From Pichia kudriavzevii (lineage: Eukaryota > Ascomycota > Pichiomycetes > Pichiales > Pichiaceae): a stretch of 64,000 nucleotides of DNA. A program made the translations under genes and the position numbers. Below, one piece after another: positions 20,504 to 31,739 of the stretch; the first letter of the stretch is position 1, and every line of letters starts with the position of its first letter. Where the stretch lies: the NCBI RefSeq assembly GCF_003054445.1, contig NC_042506.1, positions 2,735,501 to 2,799,500 on the forward strand, given 5' to 3'. The notes beneath the pieces were generated by a model that was not told where the DNA came from, searched no databases, and saw only the letters and a list, made by a program, of their open reading frames with translations.

Positions 20504-21799
20504 ATGTCCCCGTTGGAATTTGAGAAGCAAGGTCTAGGTGCTACCAAAACTTACACTGTTTCTTCATTGACAAACTCTTTCAAAAATGTCAAACTAGTCG
20601 TGCCTGGTCAAGGAGGACGTCGAAGATCCAGTGTACTTCGACGAATGTCTGTTGGACACCAAATGGATGCAACACCTAAAATAAAGTTAGGCACTCAACC
20701 ATTGGAAACTCAGGTCTTCGACGACGAATCTTCTGATGAGGAATTATACAAGAGATCAAATTCAAATAGGAGCTATAAAATCGGAGATTTTCAGCCATTG
20801 AAGGTTCTAGGACAAGGTGCATATGGAAAAGTTTTACTTGTTAAAAATAAGTATAACGGGAAGCTCTTTGCGCAAAAGGAGCTGAAGAAAGCTTCTGTTA
20901 TTATGGATAACAAAAACGTAGAAAGGACATTTTCTGAGAGAACCATTTTGTCGAAAATAACATCACATCCAAACATAGTCAAACTGTTCTATGCATTGCA
21001 TGATCACTATAAATTATATCTGCTTATGGAATATATTCCTGGTGGTGAGCTGTTTCGGTATTTAGTCCACGAGAAGTTTTTAAATGAAAAAAAGACAAGT
21101 TTTTACATAATTCAAATGTCGATGGCATTAAAGTTTTTACATGAATTTGGAATTGTTTATCGTGATTTAAAACCCGAGAACTGTTTACTCGATAGAGATG
21201 GATATTTGATTTTAACCGACTTCGGATTAGCCAAAAAGTCGACTCAAGATGATAATTCGTCGAACCGGTGCAACTCAGTTATAGGCACACCGGAATATTG
21301 TGCTCCGGAAATCTTGAAAGGTGAAAACTATGGAACCTTATCAGATTGGTGGTCTTTGGGGTGTGTTGCATTTGACTTGTTAACAGGAAACCCGCCATTC
21401 ACTGGGAACAATCATAAACAAATCATAGATCGAGTCCTAAGGGAAAAACCAAAGTATCCTTTTTATGTTAGTGGCACAAGTAAAGAACTCTTGAATAAAT
21501 TACTAGTTAGAGATCCCAACAAGAGGTACAACGTTGATTCTAATTGGGACAAATTTCAAAAATTCCAGTTTTTCAGATACTATAACTTTGAAGACGTTGA
21601 AAATAGGGTTGTTGAACCGCCAATTAAACCGAAGATTACAAATTTGGAGATGGCTGAGAATTTTGATGATGAATTCACAAGTTTGAAAATAAGTGACTTG
21701 AATGAACCAGTAGACATCAAGAACGAAGCCACCGTTGACGACGCATTCCTTGGCTTCTCGTATACAGCTAGCAACTCTCTTATTGACTCCTATCTATAA
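20504..21799 (+). CDS. YPK3: AGC-family S6 kinase
   Basis: The 431-residue Ser/Thr kinase phosphorylates ribosomal protein S6 downstream of TORC1 in yeasts. The N-terminal region includes a basic Ser motif (GRRRSSVLRRMS). The kinase domain starts near residue 95 (FQPLKVLGQGAYGKVLLVKN, glycine-rich loop). It has the catalytic loop YRDLKPENCLLD, metal-binding DFGLA, and an activation segment NSVIGTPEYCAPE with the PDK1-site Ser. The C-terminal AGC extension ends with the hydrophobic motif FLGFSYTAS. These features fit Ypk3 rather than Sch9 or Ypk1 because of the length and lack of a C2 domain. Its stop codon overlaps the end of convergent POA1 by 6 bp. Confidence 0.88.
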   Translation: MSPLEFEKQGLGATKTYTVSSLTNSFKNVKLVVPGQGGRRRSSVLRRMSVGHQMDATPKIKLGTQPLETQVFDDESSDEELYKRSNSNRSYKIGDFQPLKVLGQGAYGKVLLVKNKYNGKLFAQKELKKASVIMDNKNVERTFSERTILSKITSHPNIVKLFYALHDHYKLYLLMEYIPGGELFRYLVHEKFLNEKKTSFYIIQMSMALKFLHEFGIVYRDLKPENCLLDRDGYLILTDFGLAKKSTQDDNSSNRCNSVIGTPEYCAPEILKGENYGTLSDWWSLGCVAFDLLTGNPPFTGNNHKQIIDRVLREKPKYPFYVSGTSKELLNKLLVRDPNKRYNVDSNWDKFQKFQFFRYYNFEDVENRVVEPPIKPKITNLEMAENFDDEFTSLKISDLNEPVDIKNEATVDDAFLGFSYTASNSLIDSYL

Positions 21800-22312
21800 T
21801 TCGTAGACTGTACATTTCATGTCTGCCTTTTCAAGAGCATCTTCAGTGAATTCCCAAGGTACACCAAAGATACCACTATTAATCTTAGGCATATTAACAG
21901 ATAATTCCTTTCCAATGGCATCCTTCAGCATCTCTTGCACGTGTAAATCTCCGATCATTTCAGGGTGCTGCAACTTATTCTTCAAATCAAGCATTGCCAT
22001 TTCCGTGTTTTTGGCAATTTCATGGGGCGATTCTTGGCCAATGACACTTGTAAATAGACAGACGACAATAACATTTTCTTGCTGCACTGCAGGAACTAGC
22101 AATGAAGTTCCAAGAATAGATTCCGGATTCTTTGAATGCTTTTTGCAGTATTCGTTATAAAGTTTGTAACTGCCGGGGTATTTCCTTTTGAAAATAGCAG
22201 CTATTCCACCACCCCAAACACCAAGGCAATTACATGCATGTGCAAGTAATACGGGTTTGGCTGTAGTCACGGCACTGAATAAATCACCTCTCACGTATTT
22301 TATAAGAGTCAT
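21794..22312 (-). CDS. POA1: Macro-domain ADP-ribose 1''-phosphate phosphatase
   Basis: Poa1 removes the phosphate from ADP-ribose 1''-phosphate, a by-product of tRNA splicing. The 172-residue form starts at ATG 22312 (MTLIKYVRGDLF), matching the S. cerevisiae start and length (177). Macro-domain ligand motifs are HACNCLGVWGGGIA and INSGIFGVPWEFTE. An in-frame ATG at 22369 would add 19 residues (MQFRRLTRSVFKHIVCDKY) and cannot be excluded. It is convergent with YPK3, sharing 6 bp. Confidence 0.92.
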   Translation of the reverse strand: MTLIKYVRGDLFSAVTTAKPVLLAHACNCLGVWGGGIAAIFKRKYPGSYKLYNEYCKKHSKNPESILGTSLLVPAVQQENVIVVCLFTSVIGQESPHEIAKNTEMAMLDLKNKLQHPEMIGDLHVQEMLKDAIGKELSVNMPKINSGIFGVPWEFTEDALEKADMKCTVYEL

Positions 22313-22537
22313 GTACTTGTCACAAACAATATGCTTAAAGACAGACCTTGTAAGCCGTCTAAATTGCATGTCAGTGAACTGATACACTTTAATTTTATCT
22401 TCTACTCTAATTATTTTTGTTTAATTTTTTTTTTTTGCATTCTTTTCCTTTTTGGAAAGGATTGTGAAATGAAATGCACTTGGTCGTCATAAGTCTCATT
22501 AGACTGAAATAGGAAGCCTAACATTGATTCCCTATAG

Positions 22538-23845
22538 ATGGACCCCGAAATTGAGAAAGATTTGAAATCTTTGACGAAATCTTTGCATGCGATTAATTTG
22601 TCACTTCGAAACCGACTATTATCAATTTTGAAGGACGCCAAATATGTCAAAGAGGTGAAACAAAAATTTCCCGACTATCCACTTATACCGAATGACAGAT
22701 GTGGAAGATGGTATGTGGACCCAATAGAGTATGATGGGAAATGGATGCCATCATATTTCAAATCCACTGATGGGCACACCAACGAATGGTCATTTTCTAC
22801 ACGGCGATTGAATCTACACATTTTGAAGCAAGTTCGGGAGACGAAAGGGATTCTAATTGTGGATTCAACTAGAAGGGGTAAAAAAATCCCTGACTCGTTT
22901 AGTAAAACGATACCCATTTGGATAGCCATCATGAACAAATACATTGCGCCTGATAAATCGTATGATGAGCTGCTATTTACGCCAGATGATACCGTCTCAA
23001 ACTACGAGAGGGATAGAATCCTTGAGAGATTACCCCACTTTCAGAGTGAGATGAACAAATATAAAGATTTGGTGATTGATAACGTTGTCGACCCAAATGA
23101 GAATGGGCTTTTACGGCCATATTGGGTATACCCTGGATGTAGAAGACTTGAGATTGAGCAAGGATGTTTACCTGTAATTTTAGTGAGCGCCAGCCAAAGA
23201 TCACTGGATGGTGAGAATAAGATGGAAGGCTATACGTATGTTCAAGGGGCAGGTGACGATCATGAGTTGTGGGGTAGAGGCTTAACCTCCCAGATGTTTT
23301 GGGGCAATATCAACGAATTTTCAGATATCTATCGTATGAATGATGAAGAAGTTGATGAGATGGTAAGCAAAATTGTTAAAGGAGATCAAAATAGTGTAGA
23401 GGTGGAGACTTTTAACGAAGTGTTCAAAGCCATTGTCGAAATTTCACCAACATTACATTTTGGGAAGGTTGATAAGAATCTTACCGTTGGGGAGATCAAT
23501 GCTAACTACGACACTATGGTTATTCTCGATTCGACATTCAAACTAATTGAACCTAGTAAGAAGGTTCACATTTTTCCTTTAGACAGTGGCTCCAAGAAAT
23601 CTGCCAAGGAGCTACGGACGTATCTGCCCCAAATCATACCTTTGATTAAAGGCCGGACATTGGTTGCATGTAATGATGGTGAGGATATGTCCGTTGCCGT
23701 TGTCTTAAGTTACATGAACATACACACTCCCAGGAGTGAGAGGTCGAAGGAAACAATCAGAAGATCATTAATTTCACTATTACAATACCGTAAAGTGAAT
23801 CCGCAGAGGGCGACATTAACCTCCGTTAACTCATTTTTATTATAG
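22538..23845 (+). CDS. RIT1: Initiator tRNA-Met 2'-O-ribosyl phosphate transferase
   Basis: Rit1 attaches a 5-phosphoribosyl group to the 2'-OH of A64 in initiator tRNA, keeping it out of elongation. The 435-residue protein has the N-terminal signature RNRLLSILKDAKYVKEV and CGRWYVDP. The middle has KSTDGHTNEWSFSTRRLNLHIL, VDSTRRGKKIPDSFSKTIPIW and VQGAGDDHELWGRGLT. The C-terminal phosphatase-like part has ACNDGEDMSVAVVLSYM in place of the usual Cys-x5-Arg loop. It is somewhat shorter than S. cerevisiae (513). ATG 22538 is the first in frame. Convergent MRN1 ends 48 bp away. Confidence 0.92.
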   Translation: MDPEIEKDLKSLTKSLHAINLSLRNRLLSILKDAKYVKEVKQKFPDYPLIPNDRCGRWYVDPIEYDGKWMPSYFKSTDGHTNEWSFSTRRLNLHILKQVRETKGILIVDSTRRGKKIPDSFSKTIPIWIAIMNKYIAPDKSYDELLFTPDDTVSNYERDRILERLPHFQSEMNKYKDLVIDNVVDPNENGLLRPYWVYPGCRRLEIEQGCLPVILVSASQRSLDGENKMEGYTYVQGAGDDHELWGRGLTSQMFWGNINEFSDIYRMNDEEVDEMVSKIVKGDQNSVEVETFNEVFKAIVEISPTLHFGKVDKNLTVGEINANYDTMVILDSTFKLIEPSKKVHIFPLDSGSKKSAKELRTYLPQIIPLIKGRTLVACNDGEDMSVAVVLSYMNIHTPRSERSKETIRRSLISLLQYRKVNPQRATLTSVNSFLL

Positions 23846-23893
23846 ATTATAAATAGGATATATATTTCACAAATGTGATTATAGGAGGATCCA

Positions 23894-25936
23894 TTATTTC
23901 TTGCCCTTAGATAAGTTGTTTTTACTTCTCCCCATATTTGAACCTGAGTACATGTATGGTGAAGGAGGGGTATAGTAGTATTGAGGAACATAGTAGTAAG
24001 GTTCGTAGTAAGGAACCATTGGCGTTTGTGTGTGAGAATAATGTCTTTCACTACCCTTATTGTCATTTTTAGTATTATCATTATTGTTGCTGTTATTAAC
24101 ATGGTTACTACCGATATTCTCGTTATTGTCGACATAATTATTATCATTGCTGTTGAAACTTGGTGTAGTTGGCACTAGAGAGGGTGAAGAAGGAGGTAGG
24201 GAGGATAGCGATAGGGAGGAGCTGGAAGAGTTTGTAATGACGCCCAAACCCAAAGTCTTCTTTCTCCTGCGCTTCTTCTTAGGGGGATTGCCACACCTAT
24301 CTTTGCCGTAAGATATAAGCAGCTTCTCATACCTATTCTCCAACGATTGATGAAGATCGTTGACGTTGTTGTTTAAATCGTGAACCGCCTTTATAGAGTA
24401 CCTTATATCGGTGAAGTTTATAAAGGCACAAGCGCCATTTTTGAAATAATTGACCTGTTCAATTTGGCCAAAAATGGAGAAATCCCTCCTCAAGGTCTCC
24501 TCTTTGGGGATTGTATTGTACAATTTGACGCCATCCTTCCAAAGAAAATCAACGCCTTCACGTTCAGTGTTTTCATTGACGCCTATATATAGATTCCTTG
24601 TGGCGTTATTCTCGTTAATTTCGATTTCGATTTCGGGCGATAAATAACCCGAGTTATGGCCCCAACCAACCTTGACATATTTTGAATTGAGAAACACATG
24701 ATCGACATTAGCCCTAGCAATAAAATTAGCGGCATCAATATGTCTAATAAAAGTAATGAATGCAATTTTCTTGTGGGGTAGATATTTAATATTTTCCAGG
24801 TTACCACCACGAATGACATTACAAATCTCTTCAATAGACAGATTATTGGATAAGTTTCCCAAATAGACGGTCCTGTTACCTATATTGCTAGGTACGTCGA
24901 CAATTGGATGGCTGAGATGATGGGATAATGCAGAGGACAATTGCAGTGACGACGTCGAGGAGGAATGTGCTGCTGGTGGTGGTATTGCAGATATTGCTGG
25001 TGGAGGATAATAAACGTAGTGATCATTTGACATTGGAGGGGTGAAGTCAACACTCGCCCTTCTACTATCATAAACAATTGAATTTGAACGTGAATTTATA
25101 TCATAGTTGGAGTTTGAATTAGAATTAGAGTTTAAATTTGAGAAGGAGAGGTTATTTGCATCGATTTCAAATTGGTCGTTTATAGAAGAATCCAACATTT
25201 CATCATTACCGTATTCCAACTCTATTTGCGAGAGATCCCCTTTATCCTCGTCATCAATCTTTGCCAATAGATGGAATTGATTTTTACATTTCATTGCATT
25301 GATAATCGACGTGAATTTCACAAATGCCGCATTCTCAGAATCAATGAAATTGAATTCCACAACAATACCGAATTTCTCCAATAAATTTTGCAAGGATTCC
25401 TTAGATATACAAATGTTGGTCAAACAAAGAGCACGTGAAGCTCCATTTTCGTTGATTTCAAGTTGGATTTTCTCATTTACGGGAGGCAAGGCAATCAGTT
25501 CGACATTATGAGCCTTTAGGGCATGATTATAATAATGGCAGGCAATGAAGGAATCCACAAAGGAGAGAACCACTGATCCGTCATTTTGCAATTTGGCGGA
25601 TTCTAGAGGACCAAATTTGAAATCCTTCAACAATTCAATGAGCGGTTTACTTTGAAAGTTGAGTATCTTTACTCCACGGTAGATATAGTCCTGGTTATCC
25701 GAGAGATGGTGGTTATGTTTCAGATGCGGGCCATTCTGAAAGAAGGGCGATCCAACTAGGAGCGACTGCGGCAACAACCGCTGAGAGAAGTCGTTTTCCA
25801 AGCTAGGTGTTGGCTGGCCCAGAGGAGAAAAGGCAAGCGGACTGTAGTTGGCACTGTGTATGTGTGCCTGGTGGTATTGCTGGTGTTGCTGATACTGGGT
25901 CCTGGACCCTCTCAAACGAAGCGAAGGTGGGTGCAT
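23894..25936 (-). CDS. MRN1: Multi-RRM RNA-binding protein
   Basis: The 680-residue protein has a His/Gln/Pro-rich N-terminus, four RRM-type segments and a low-complexity C-terminus. Key blocks are RTVYLGNLSNNLSIEEICN with RGGNLENIKYLPHKKIAFITF, and ATRNLYIGVNEN with QVNYFKNGACAFINF, matching the Mrn1 RRMs. Two weaker RRM-like parts lie upstream (LPPVNEKIQLE...; ALCLTNICISKESL). Ser-Asn dipeptide runs occur at about 270-285 and a basic KKKRRRKK near residue 560. Mrn1 binds mRNAs and has been linked to RSC and to mitochondria. I use ATG 25936; an upstream TTG would add 15 residues. Confidence 0.85.
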   Translation of the reverse strand: MHPPSLRLRGSRTQYQQHQQYHQAHIHSANYSPLAFSPLGQPTPSLENDFSQRLLPQSLLVGSPFFQNGPHLKHNHHLSDNQDYIYRGVKILNFQSKPLIELLKDFKFGPLESAKLQNDGSVVLSFVDSFIACHYYNHALKAHNVELIALPPVNEKIQLEINENGASRALCLTNICISKESLQNLLEKFGIVVEFNFIDSENAAFVKFTSIINAMKCKNQFHLLAKIDDEDKGDLSQIELEYGNDEMLDSSINDQFEIDANNLSFSNLNSNSNSNSNYDINSRSNSIVYDSRRASVDFTPPMSNDHYVYYPPPAISAIPPPAAHSSSTSSLQLSSALSHHLSHPIVDVPSNIGNRTVYLGNLSNNLSIEEICNVIRGGNLENIKYLPHKKIAFITFIRHIDAANFIARANVDHVFLNSKYVKVGWGHNSGYLSPEIEIEINENNATRNLYIGVNENTEREGVDFLWKDGVKLYNTIPKEETLRRDFSIFGQIEQVNYFKNGACAFINFTDIRYSIKAVHDLNNNVNDLHQSLENRYEKLLISYGKDRCGNPPKKKRRRKKTLGLGVITNSSSSSLSLSSLPPSSPSLVPTTPSFNSNDNNYVDNNENIGSNHVNNSNNNDNTKNDNKGSERHYSHTQTPMVPYYEPYYYVPQYYYTPPSPYMYSGSNMGRSKNNLSKGKK

Positions 25937-26728
25937 TGGCCGTGTGTCCTGGCGATAGAAATACAAATGGTGGCTTTCCAACCTGTCCTGACTATAACAA
26001 CTCTAGCGAATGTAATGGATAGAATGACTTTCTTCAACAAACCTAAAAGAAAAACACGTTAAAATTATAAAACTACTGAAAACAAACTTGACAAGTGCAA
26101 ACAATTAAAGACAACACAATAGACACCCAACTTCACCTGGACAAGTTGGGCAACTCCTCTTTCTTCCCTTAATTCCATTTCTTCCCTCTCGCGCGCGTCC
26201 TCTGCAGTGCATTGTCCCCAAGAGAAGTTTTCCTAATTCATTGTATTTTTCCCCCCTGCATTGTCCCCTGCCGGTCACGTGGCCCCATCCGATGGTTAAA
26301 CACGTCACTACTTGAACGAACGTCAATTTGTGGCATCAATTTGAGGTGCTTTATCGCCGATATAGACCGCTCGTTTGTGCTTTCTACTCTTCGCAATTTC
26401 ACATCTTCTTTTCTGATGTTTATTTTTATTTTTATTTTTATATTTTTATTTATATTTTATATTTTTATTTTATATTTTATTTTTATATTTATTTTTATGT
26501 GTAATTATATATTGGCATATACCTATATAATTTAGAAACGTCTCATAAGTTCGTTAAAAGGCATTGTAGCCTCAGTTAGAGAGAGCTGGAGTTATGAAAG
26601 AGTGCAAGAAAAAAAAGCTTGAAGTGAGAAAATCCTCCCAATGAGTCATTAGATAATCAAAACAAAGAGAATGGGAAAAAAAAAAGCCAAACAAAGAGGA
26701 TATCCCCCATGAGCCAGAGATTCGCCGC
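25937..26728. other. Intergenic: MRN1 upstream region and GAPDH 3' flank
   Basis: This 792 bp region has a CACGTG at 26277-26282 about 340 bp upstream of MRN1 and a long imperfect ATTTTT/TATTTT repeat at about 26418-26500. The repeat is probably an AT-rich efficiency or termination region of the MRN1/GAPDH spacer. No RNA gene was seen. Confidence 0.5.
26419..26500. repeat. (TTTTTA)-type AT-rich simple repeat
   Basis: Repeated TTTTTA and TATTTT units run for about 80 bp on the plus strand. Confidence 0.7.
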
Positions 26729-28220
<1,492 letters not shown>

Positions 28221-31200
28221 TCACCTCCCACGTCCATTGTTTAAATCAACAGGAAAACCCTCATTGTTATCCCCTTTTAATTCCAACCCCAAATCAAGAC
28301 CCAAATCTAAATTCAAATTCATCTCCATATCCATATCCATATCCATATCGAAATCTAGCCCGTCCAAATCCAAATACGGCAGCCCCATCGACGCGTCGAC
28401 GCCAAACGCATTGCTGTTGAAACTGTTGATGTCGATGCCGGTATCGTCCTTCTTGTCTCTACCATAGCCGGGCAGGGAACCGGTGGGACTTGCACGTGTA
28501 TGTGCACTGGCATTGGCATTGACAATGCCATTCGTAGTTGCGTCACCACGGACGCAATTCGTGGTGTTGTTTGTAGGAAGTGATGTAGATACGCCAACAG
28601 GTTCTTCAACTGAACTATTGCTGAAAATATCATTCAGAGCATGCTGTTGCACACCTTGCTCTTTCCTAGAAATTGCTTCTCCTTCTCCTATTCCTTCCTC
28701 AAATTGCTCTCTCATCTCACCCACTTCATCTCTGTCCCTCTTGACCCCCTGCCGTCCTTGGCCATCCGGGCGTGCCGTCTGTGAAGGCGTTTGTAGCTGT
28801 AACTGTTGTTGTAACTGTTGTTGTAACTGTTGGTGCTGCTGTGGTGGTAATGGTGATGGTACCCCCGCCGCTGCTGCTGCTGTTGTTGCTGTTGTGGTTG
28901 TTGCTGAAACTTGCCTCTGTCCTTGTTGCCCTATATTTGCCTTCACACCAATTTGTGGTGACGACATTGTACTACTTCCAGCAGCTCGTCCTTTACCTCC
29001 AACCACTCCATTTCTTAACCGCCCCTTGCTTCTTGGTTGGGAGAGAATAGCATCAACGGCACTCTCCAAACATGCAACACAATTCTCACTGAGACACCCT
29101 AATAGTCCAATCCTTGTACTGATTTTCAATTCCTTCATCACATTACCTAGTAGAGTCTTGGATTCTTGAAATAACGACCCTCCTCTCGTATATTCCAATG
29201 CATTCTTGGCTGCCAATAAAGAATACCGGGCGCTTTGCCTACTCATATTGATCGGTATAGGCATATAATAGTATCCATGCTTTTGAGAATTCATCTCTTT
29301 GAATATACTCAAAATATTATTTGTAGCTTGCTGGATACTGATCATTGACGCTGAATTCCTCAAACCGTGCTCAATCATATTTCCTGATTCGTTGGCTAAT
29401 AATGGCATATATATCAAGGATTTGGCTTGATAATATAGATAATAAAACATTAATTGAACCTCACTCATTGATTCAATATCAACGTCCTTGAAGTTTATAC
29501 CTTCTCTTAATCCATTCTTCCAGCTCTCCAACAAATCTTCCATGATTAAACAATTTCCCTCATTTATGTTACTATGTTTCAGCCCATCGCTTCGCTTGAA
29601 TACACTGTCAACTATCGTACCTAACACCTTGGAGTATCTCATCACACTCAACGCACTCTCACATACCTTACCAACTAAAGATAGACGATAGTTATCCTTG
29701 AAAGTTATGAAATTGATCCCTTCCTCATCTTCTCCCTCACCTTCTTCGTTGTCATTGCCAGTACCACTTCGTTCATTCTTTAGACTTGCAGGTAATGCAC
29801 ATTCAATCTCATAATCTTTTAACAACCTCGGCACACCTAATACAAAACTGGAAAAACTATCCAATGTATAAATACACCAAAACAAGATCCTCCTCTCTCC
29901 CTGTTGTAGCCTGCTAACATTCGATCCATTGCTACCTAATACTGCCGATGGGCATCTGTGTAACCTTAACTGCTGACACATGGTGATCATTCTCCCCCTC
30001 AACTCGTAACTCATGCTTAAATCGTCAGTATTCAAACAATACAACAATTCAATTGTTATGATCTGTAAGGAGGATATGGAACATATATTACTCATATTGG
30101 ACTGAATTAACTGTTTAATTAGATGGTCATAGAATTGTAGTATCTCACTGTTACTGCTGATCTTATTGTTTCCATCACTATTTCCATTATGATCTTGAGA
30201 ATACTTACTATTGTTATTGCTGTTGCTATTGTAACCTTCGTTAATGTCATTACTGTTGCTACTACTATTATCAGTATTGTTATGATTACTACTTACATTA
30301 CCGTTATCACTCAGCAAATCTTCCTCGTTTAAATTGTTCTTCTTTAATTTGTTGGCTACATTGGCTCTTTCATTTGAGATCATAACTAAACAAGTTATAA
30401 TGACCAACAACTCTCCAAATTTCTCAAATCCTATCATTTCGCCATCTTCATATGAAACCTCCCGGCTTTTGATGAATTTCTTATAGTTCTTCATAAAGAT
30501 TTCCTTGTTTAAAATCGGTATTGTCTTATTCCAAGTATTGAAATAAATCGTGATACAAATATCCAAGTTTATATTATTTGGTAAATTCAAATTATTGAAA
30601 AATTGTACACTTTGCTCCTTGTTTAACTCTTTGAAATTGATACCCTGAAAGTTTATGGGGAATAGCTTATATCTTTCATCCTCATTGTATGCTTGTTTCA
30701 ATAACGCAATCGACCTCGCTGTTAAATATGGAGCTTTCGAGTCAAAACCATGTGTTTTGATAACCCTGGCCAATAAAGTGGGTATAAATAAGGTCTCCTC
30801 CGTCGATCTTGGAATTGACGCTGCAATCAAATTGGCTAGATTGAGGAAATTCTTGGTCCTGAGTTTGTTCTGTAAAGAGATTGCTGCTGCTGCACCAGGA
30901 GCATTGATTTGTTCAAAAGAGTTGGGATTATACACAAACCTTTGATATTGATTATTTGCCTGTCTTTGCTTTTTGAATTCCTTGATTTTATCAATGGTAT
31001 GGATTGGAGATTCATTCCCCTCCCACTGATGCTCGTTACTCGCCGAATAGAGCGAGTCTTCATCGCTCAACTCGCCTTGATCAACATCAACAGACCCTGC
31101 AATAGACACGGGACGATTGATAACTGAATGGTGCATTCCACAATTACAATTCTCATCATGACGATGATACTCGGATTCAAATGGTTGCAATTTAGATATA

Positions 31201-31739
31201 TTTTCCATGTTTAACGCATGCACAGCAATTGGTGACTCACCCCTGCCTCCTCCATGAAGTGGTTTGGATGATCTTGTTTGTTCCCGAAGCAAAGATACTG
31301 CCGCTTGTTGTTCTTGGTGCAGCTGCACCTGTGCCTGCATTGGTGTTTGTGCTTGTGACAGTGGCTGCATTTGTGACGGCAATGATAATGAAGCATCTCC
31401 TGGCTGTAAGAGTTGCGGCTGCTGCTTTTGTTGTAATGATGGCCGTTCGTCATCTTCAACATCTTTTAAAGTCAATAGCTTCTGTAACTTCTTATTCTCG
31501 TATTCCAATTCTCTAACTCTCTCCTCGAGCGATTCTGTGTACCCTCTTGGGAACGCCTTTCGTGCAAGTTTGTCTGTGAATATGCAATCCAAACCAACAT
31601 TCTTACAGTTGACACACTGCTCATCATCACCTTCGTAGAAACATCTAATCTTCTTTTTCCGACACCGATCACACGCAACAGAGACCCTCATCGTCGTCGA
31701 CCCCGGCTGTTTGATCGTCTTTGTCTTCTGATTTTGCAT
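28221..31739 (-). CDS. Large Zn2Cys6 transcription factor
   Basis: The 1172-residue regulator has a binuclear zinc cluster at residues 23-52 with spacing C-x2-C-x6-C-x8-C-x2-C-x6-C (ACDRCRKKKIRC...). A linker and coiled coil follow, FPRGYTESLEERVRELEYENKKL, a pattern I associate with Cat8/Sip4-type activators. A central fungal transcription-factor domain is present (GRMITMCQQLRLHRCPS, LFWCIYTLDSFSSFVLGVPRLLKDYEIECALP). Asn/Ser-rich spacers (about 490-540), Gln-rich runs (about 965-1000) and a C-terminal acidic-hydrophobic dipeptide tail (DMDMDMDM, NLNLDLGLDLGLEL) could be activation domains. I cannot assign an ortholog or targets. Confidence 0.88.
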   Translation of the reverse strand: MQNQKTKTIKQPGSTTMRVSVACDRCRKKKIRCFYEGDDEQCVNCKNVGLDCIFTDKLARKAFPRGYTESLEERVRELEYENKKLQKLLTLKDVEDDERPSLQQKQQPQLLQPGDASLSLPSQMQPLSQAQTPMQAQVQLHQEQQAAVSLLREQTRSSKPLHGGGRGESPIAVHALNMENISKLQPFESEYHRHDENCNCGMHHSVINRPVSIAGSVDVDQGELSDEDSLYSASNEHQWEGNESPIHTIDKIKEFKKQRQANNQYQRFVYNPNSFEQINAPGAAAAISLQNKLRTKNFLNLANLIAASIPRSTEETLFIPTLLARVIKTHGFDSKAPYLTARSIALLKQAYNEDERYKLFPINFQGINFKELNKEQSVQFFNNLNLPNNINLDICITIYFNTWNKTIPILNKEIFMKNYKKFIKSREVSYEDGEMIGFEKFGELLVIITCLVMISNERANVANKLKKNNLNEEDLLSDNGNVSSNHNNTDNSSSNSNDINEGYNSNSNNNSKYSQDHNGNSDGNNKISSNSEILQFYDHLIKQLIQSNMSNICSISSLQIITIELLYCLNTDDLSMSYELRGRMITMCQQLRLHRCPSAVLGSNGSNVSRLQQGERRILFWCIYTLDSFSSFVLGVPRLLKDYEIECALPASLKNERSGTGNDNEEGEGEDEEGINFITFKDNYRLSLVGKVCESALSVMRYSKVLGTIVDSVFKRSDGLKHSNINEGNCLIMEDLLESWKNGLREGINFKDVDIESMSEVQLMFYYLYYQAKSLIYMPLLANESGNMIEHGLRNSASMISIQQATNNILSIFKEMNSQKHGYYYMPIPINMSRQSARYSLLAAKNALEYTRGGSLFQESKTLLGNVMKELKISTRIGLLGCLSENCVACLESAVDAILSQPRSKGRLRNGVVGGKGRAAGSSTMSSPQIGVKANIGQQGQRQVSATTTTATTAAAAAGVPSPLPPQQHQQLQQQLQQQLQLQTPSQTARPDGQGRQGVKRDRDEVGEMREQFEEGIGEGEAISRKEQGVQQHALNDIFSNSSVEEPVGVSTSLPTNNTTNCVRGDATTNGIVNANASAHTRASPTGSLPGYGRDKKDDTGIDINSFNSNAFGVDASMGLPYLDLDGLDFDMDMDMDMEMNLNLDLGLDLGLELKGDNNEGFPVDLNNGRGR

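Noticed and set aside
28483-29169. 228-codon ORF antisense to the Zn2Cys6 gene
   Set aside because: It is a Cys/Ala/Val-rich mirror of the Gln- and Asn-rich repeats on the other strand.
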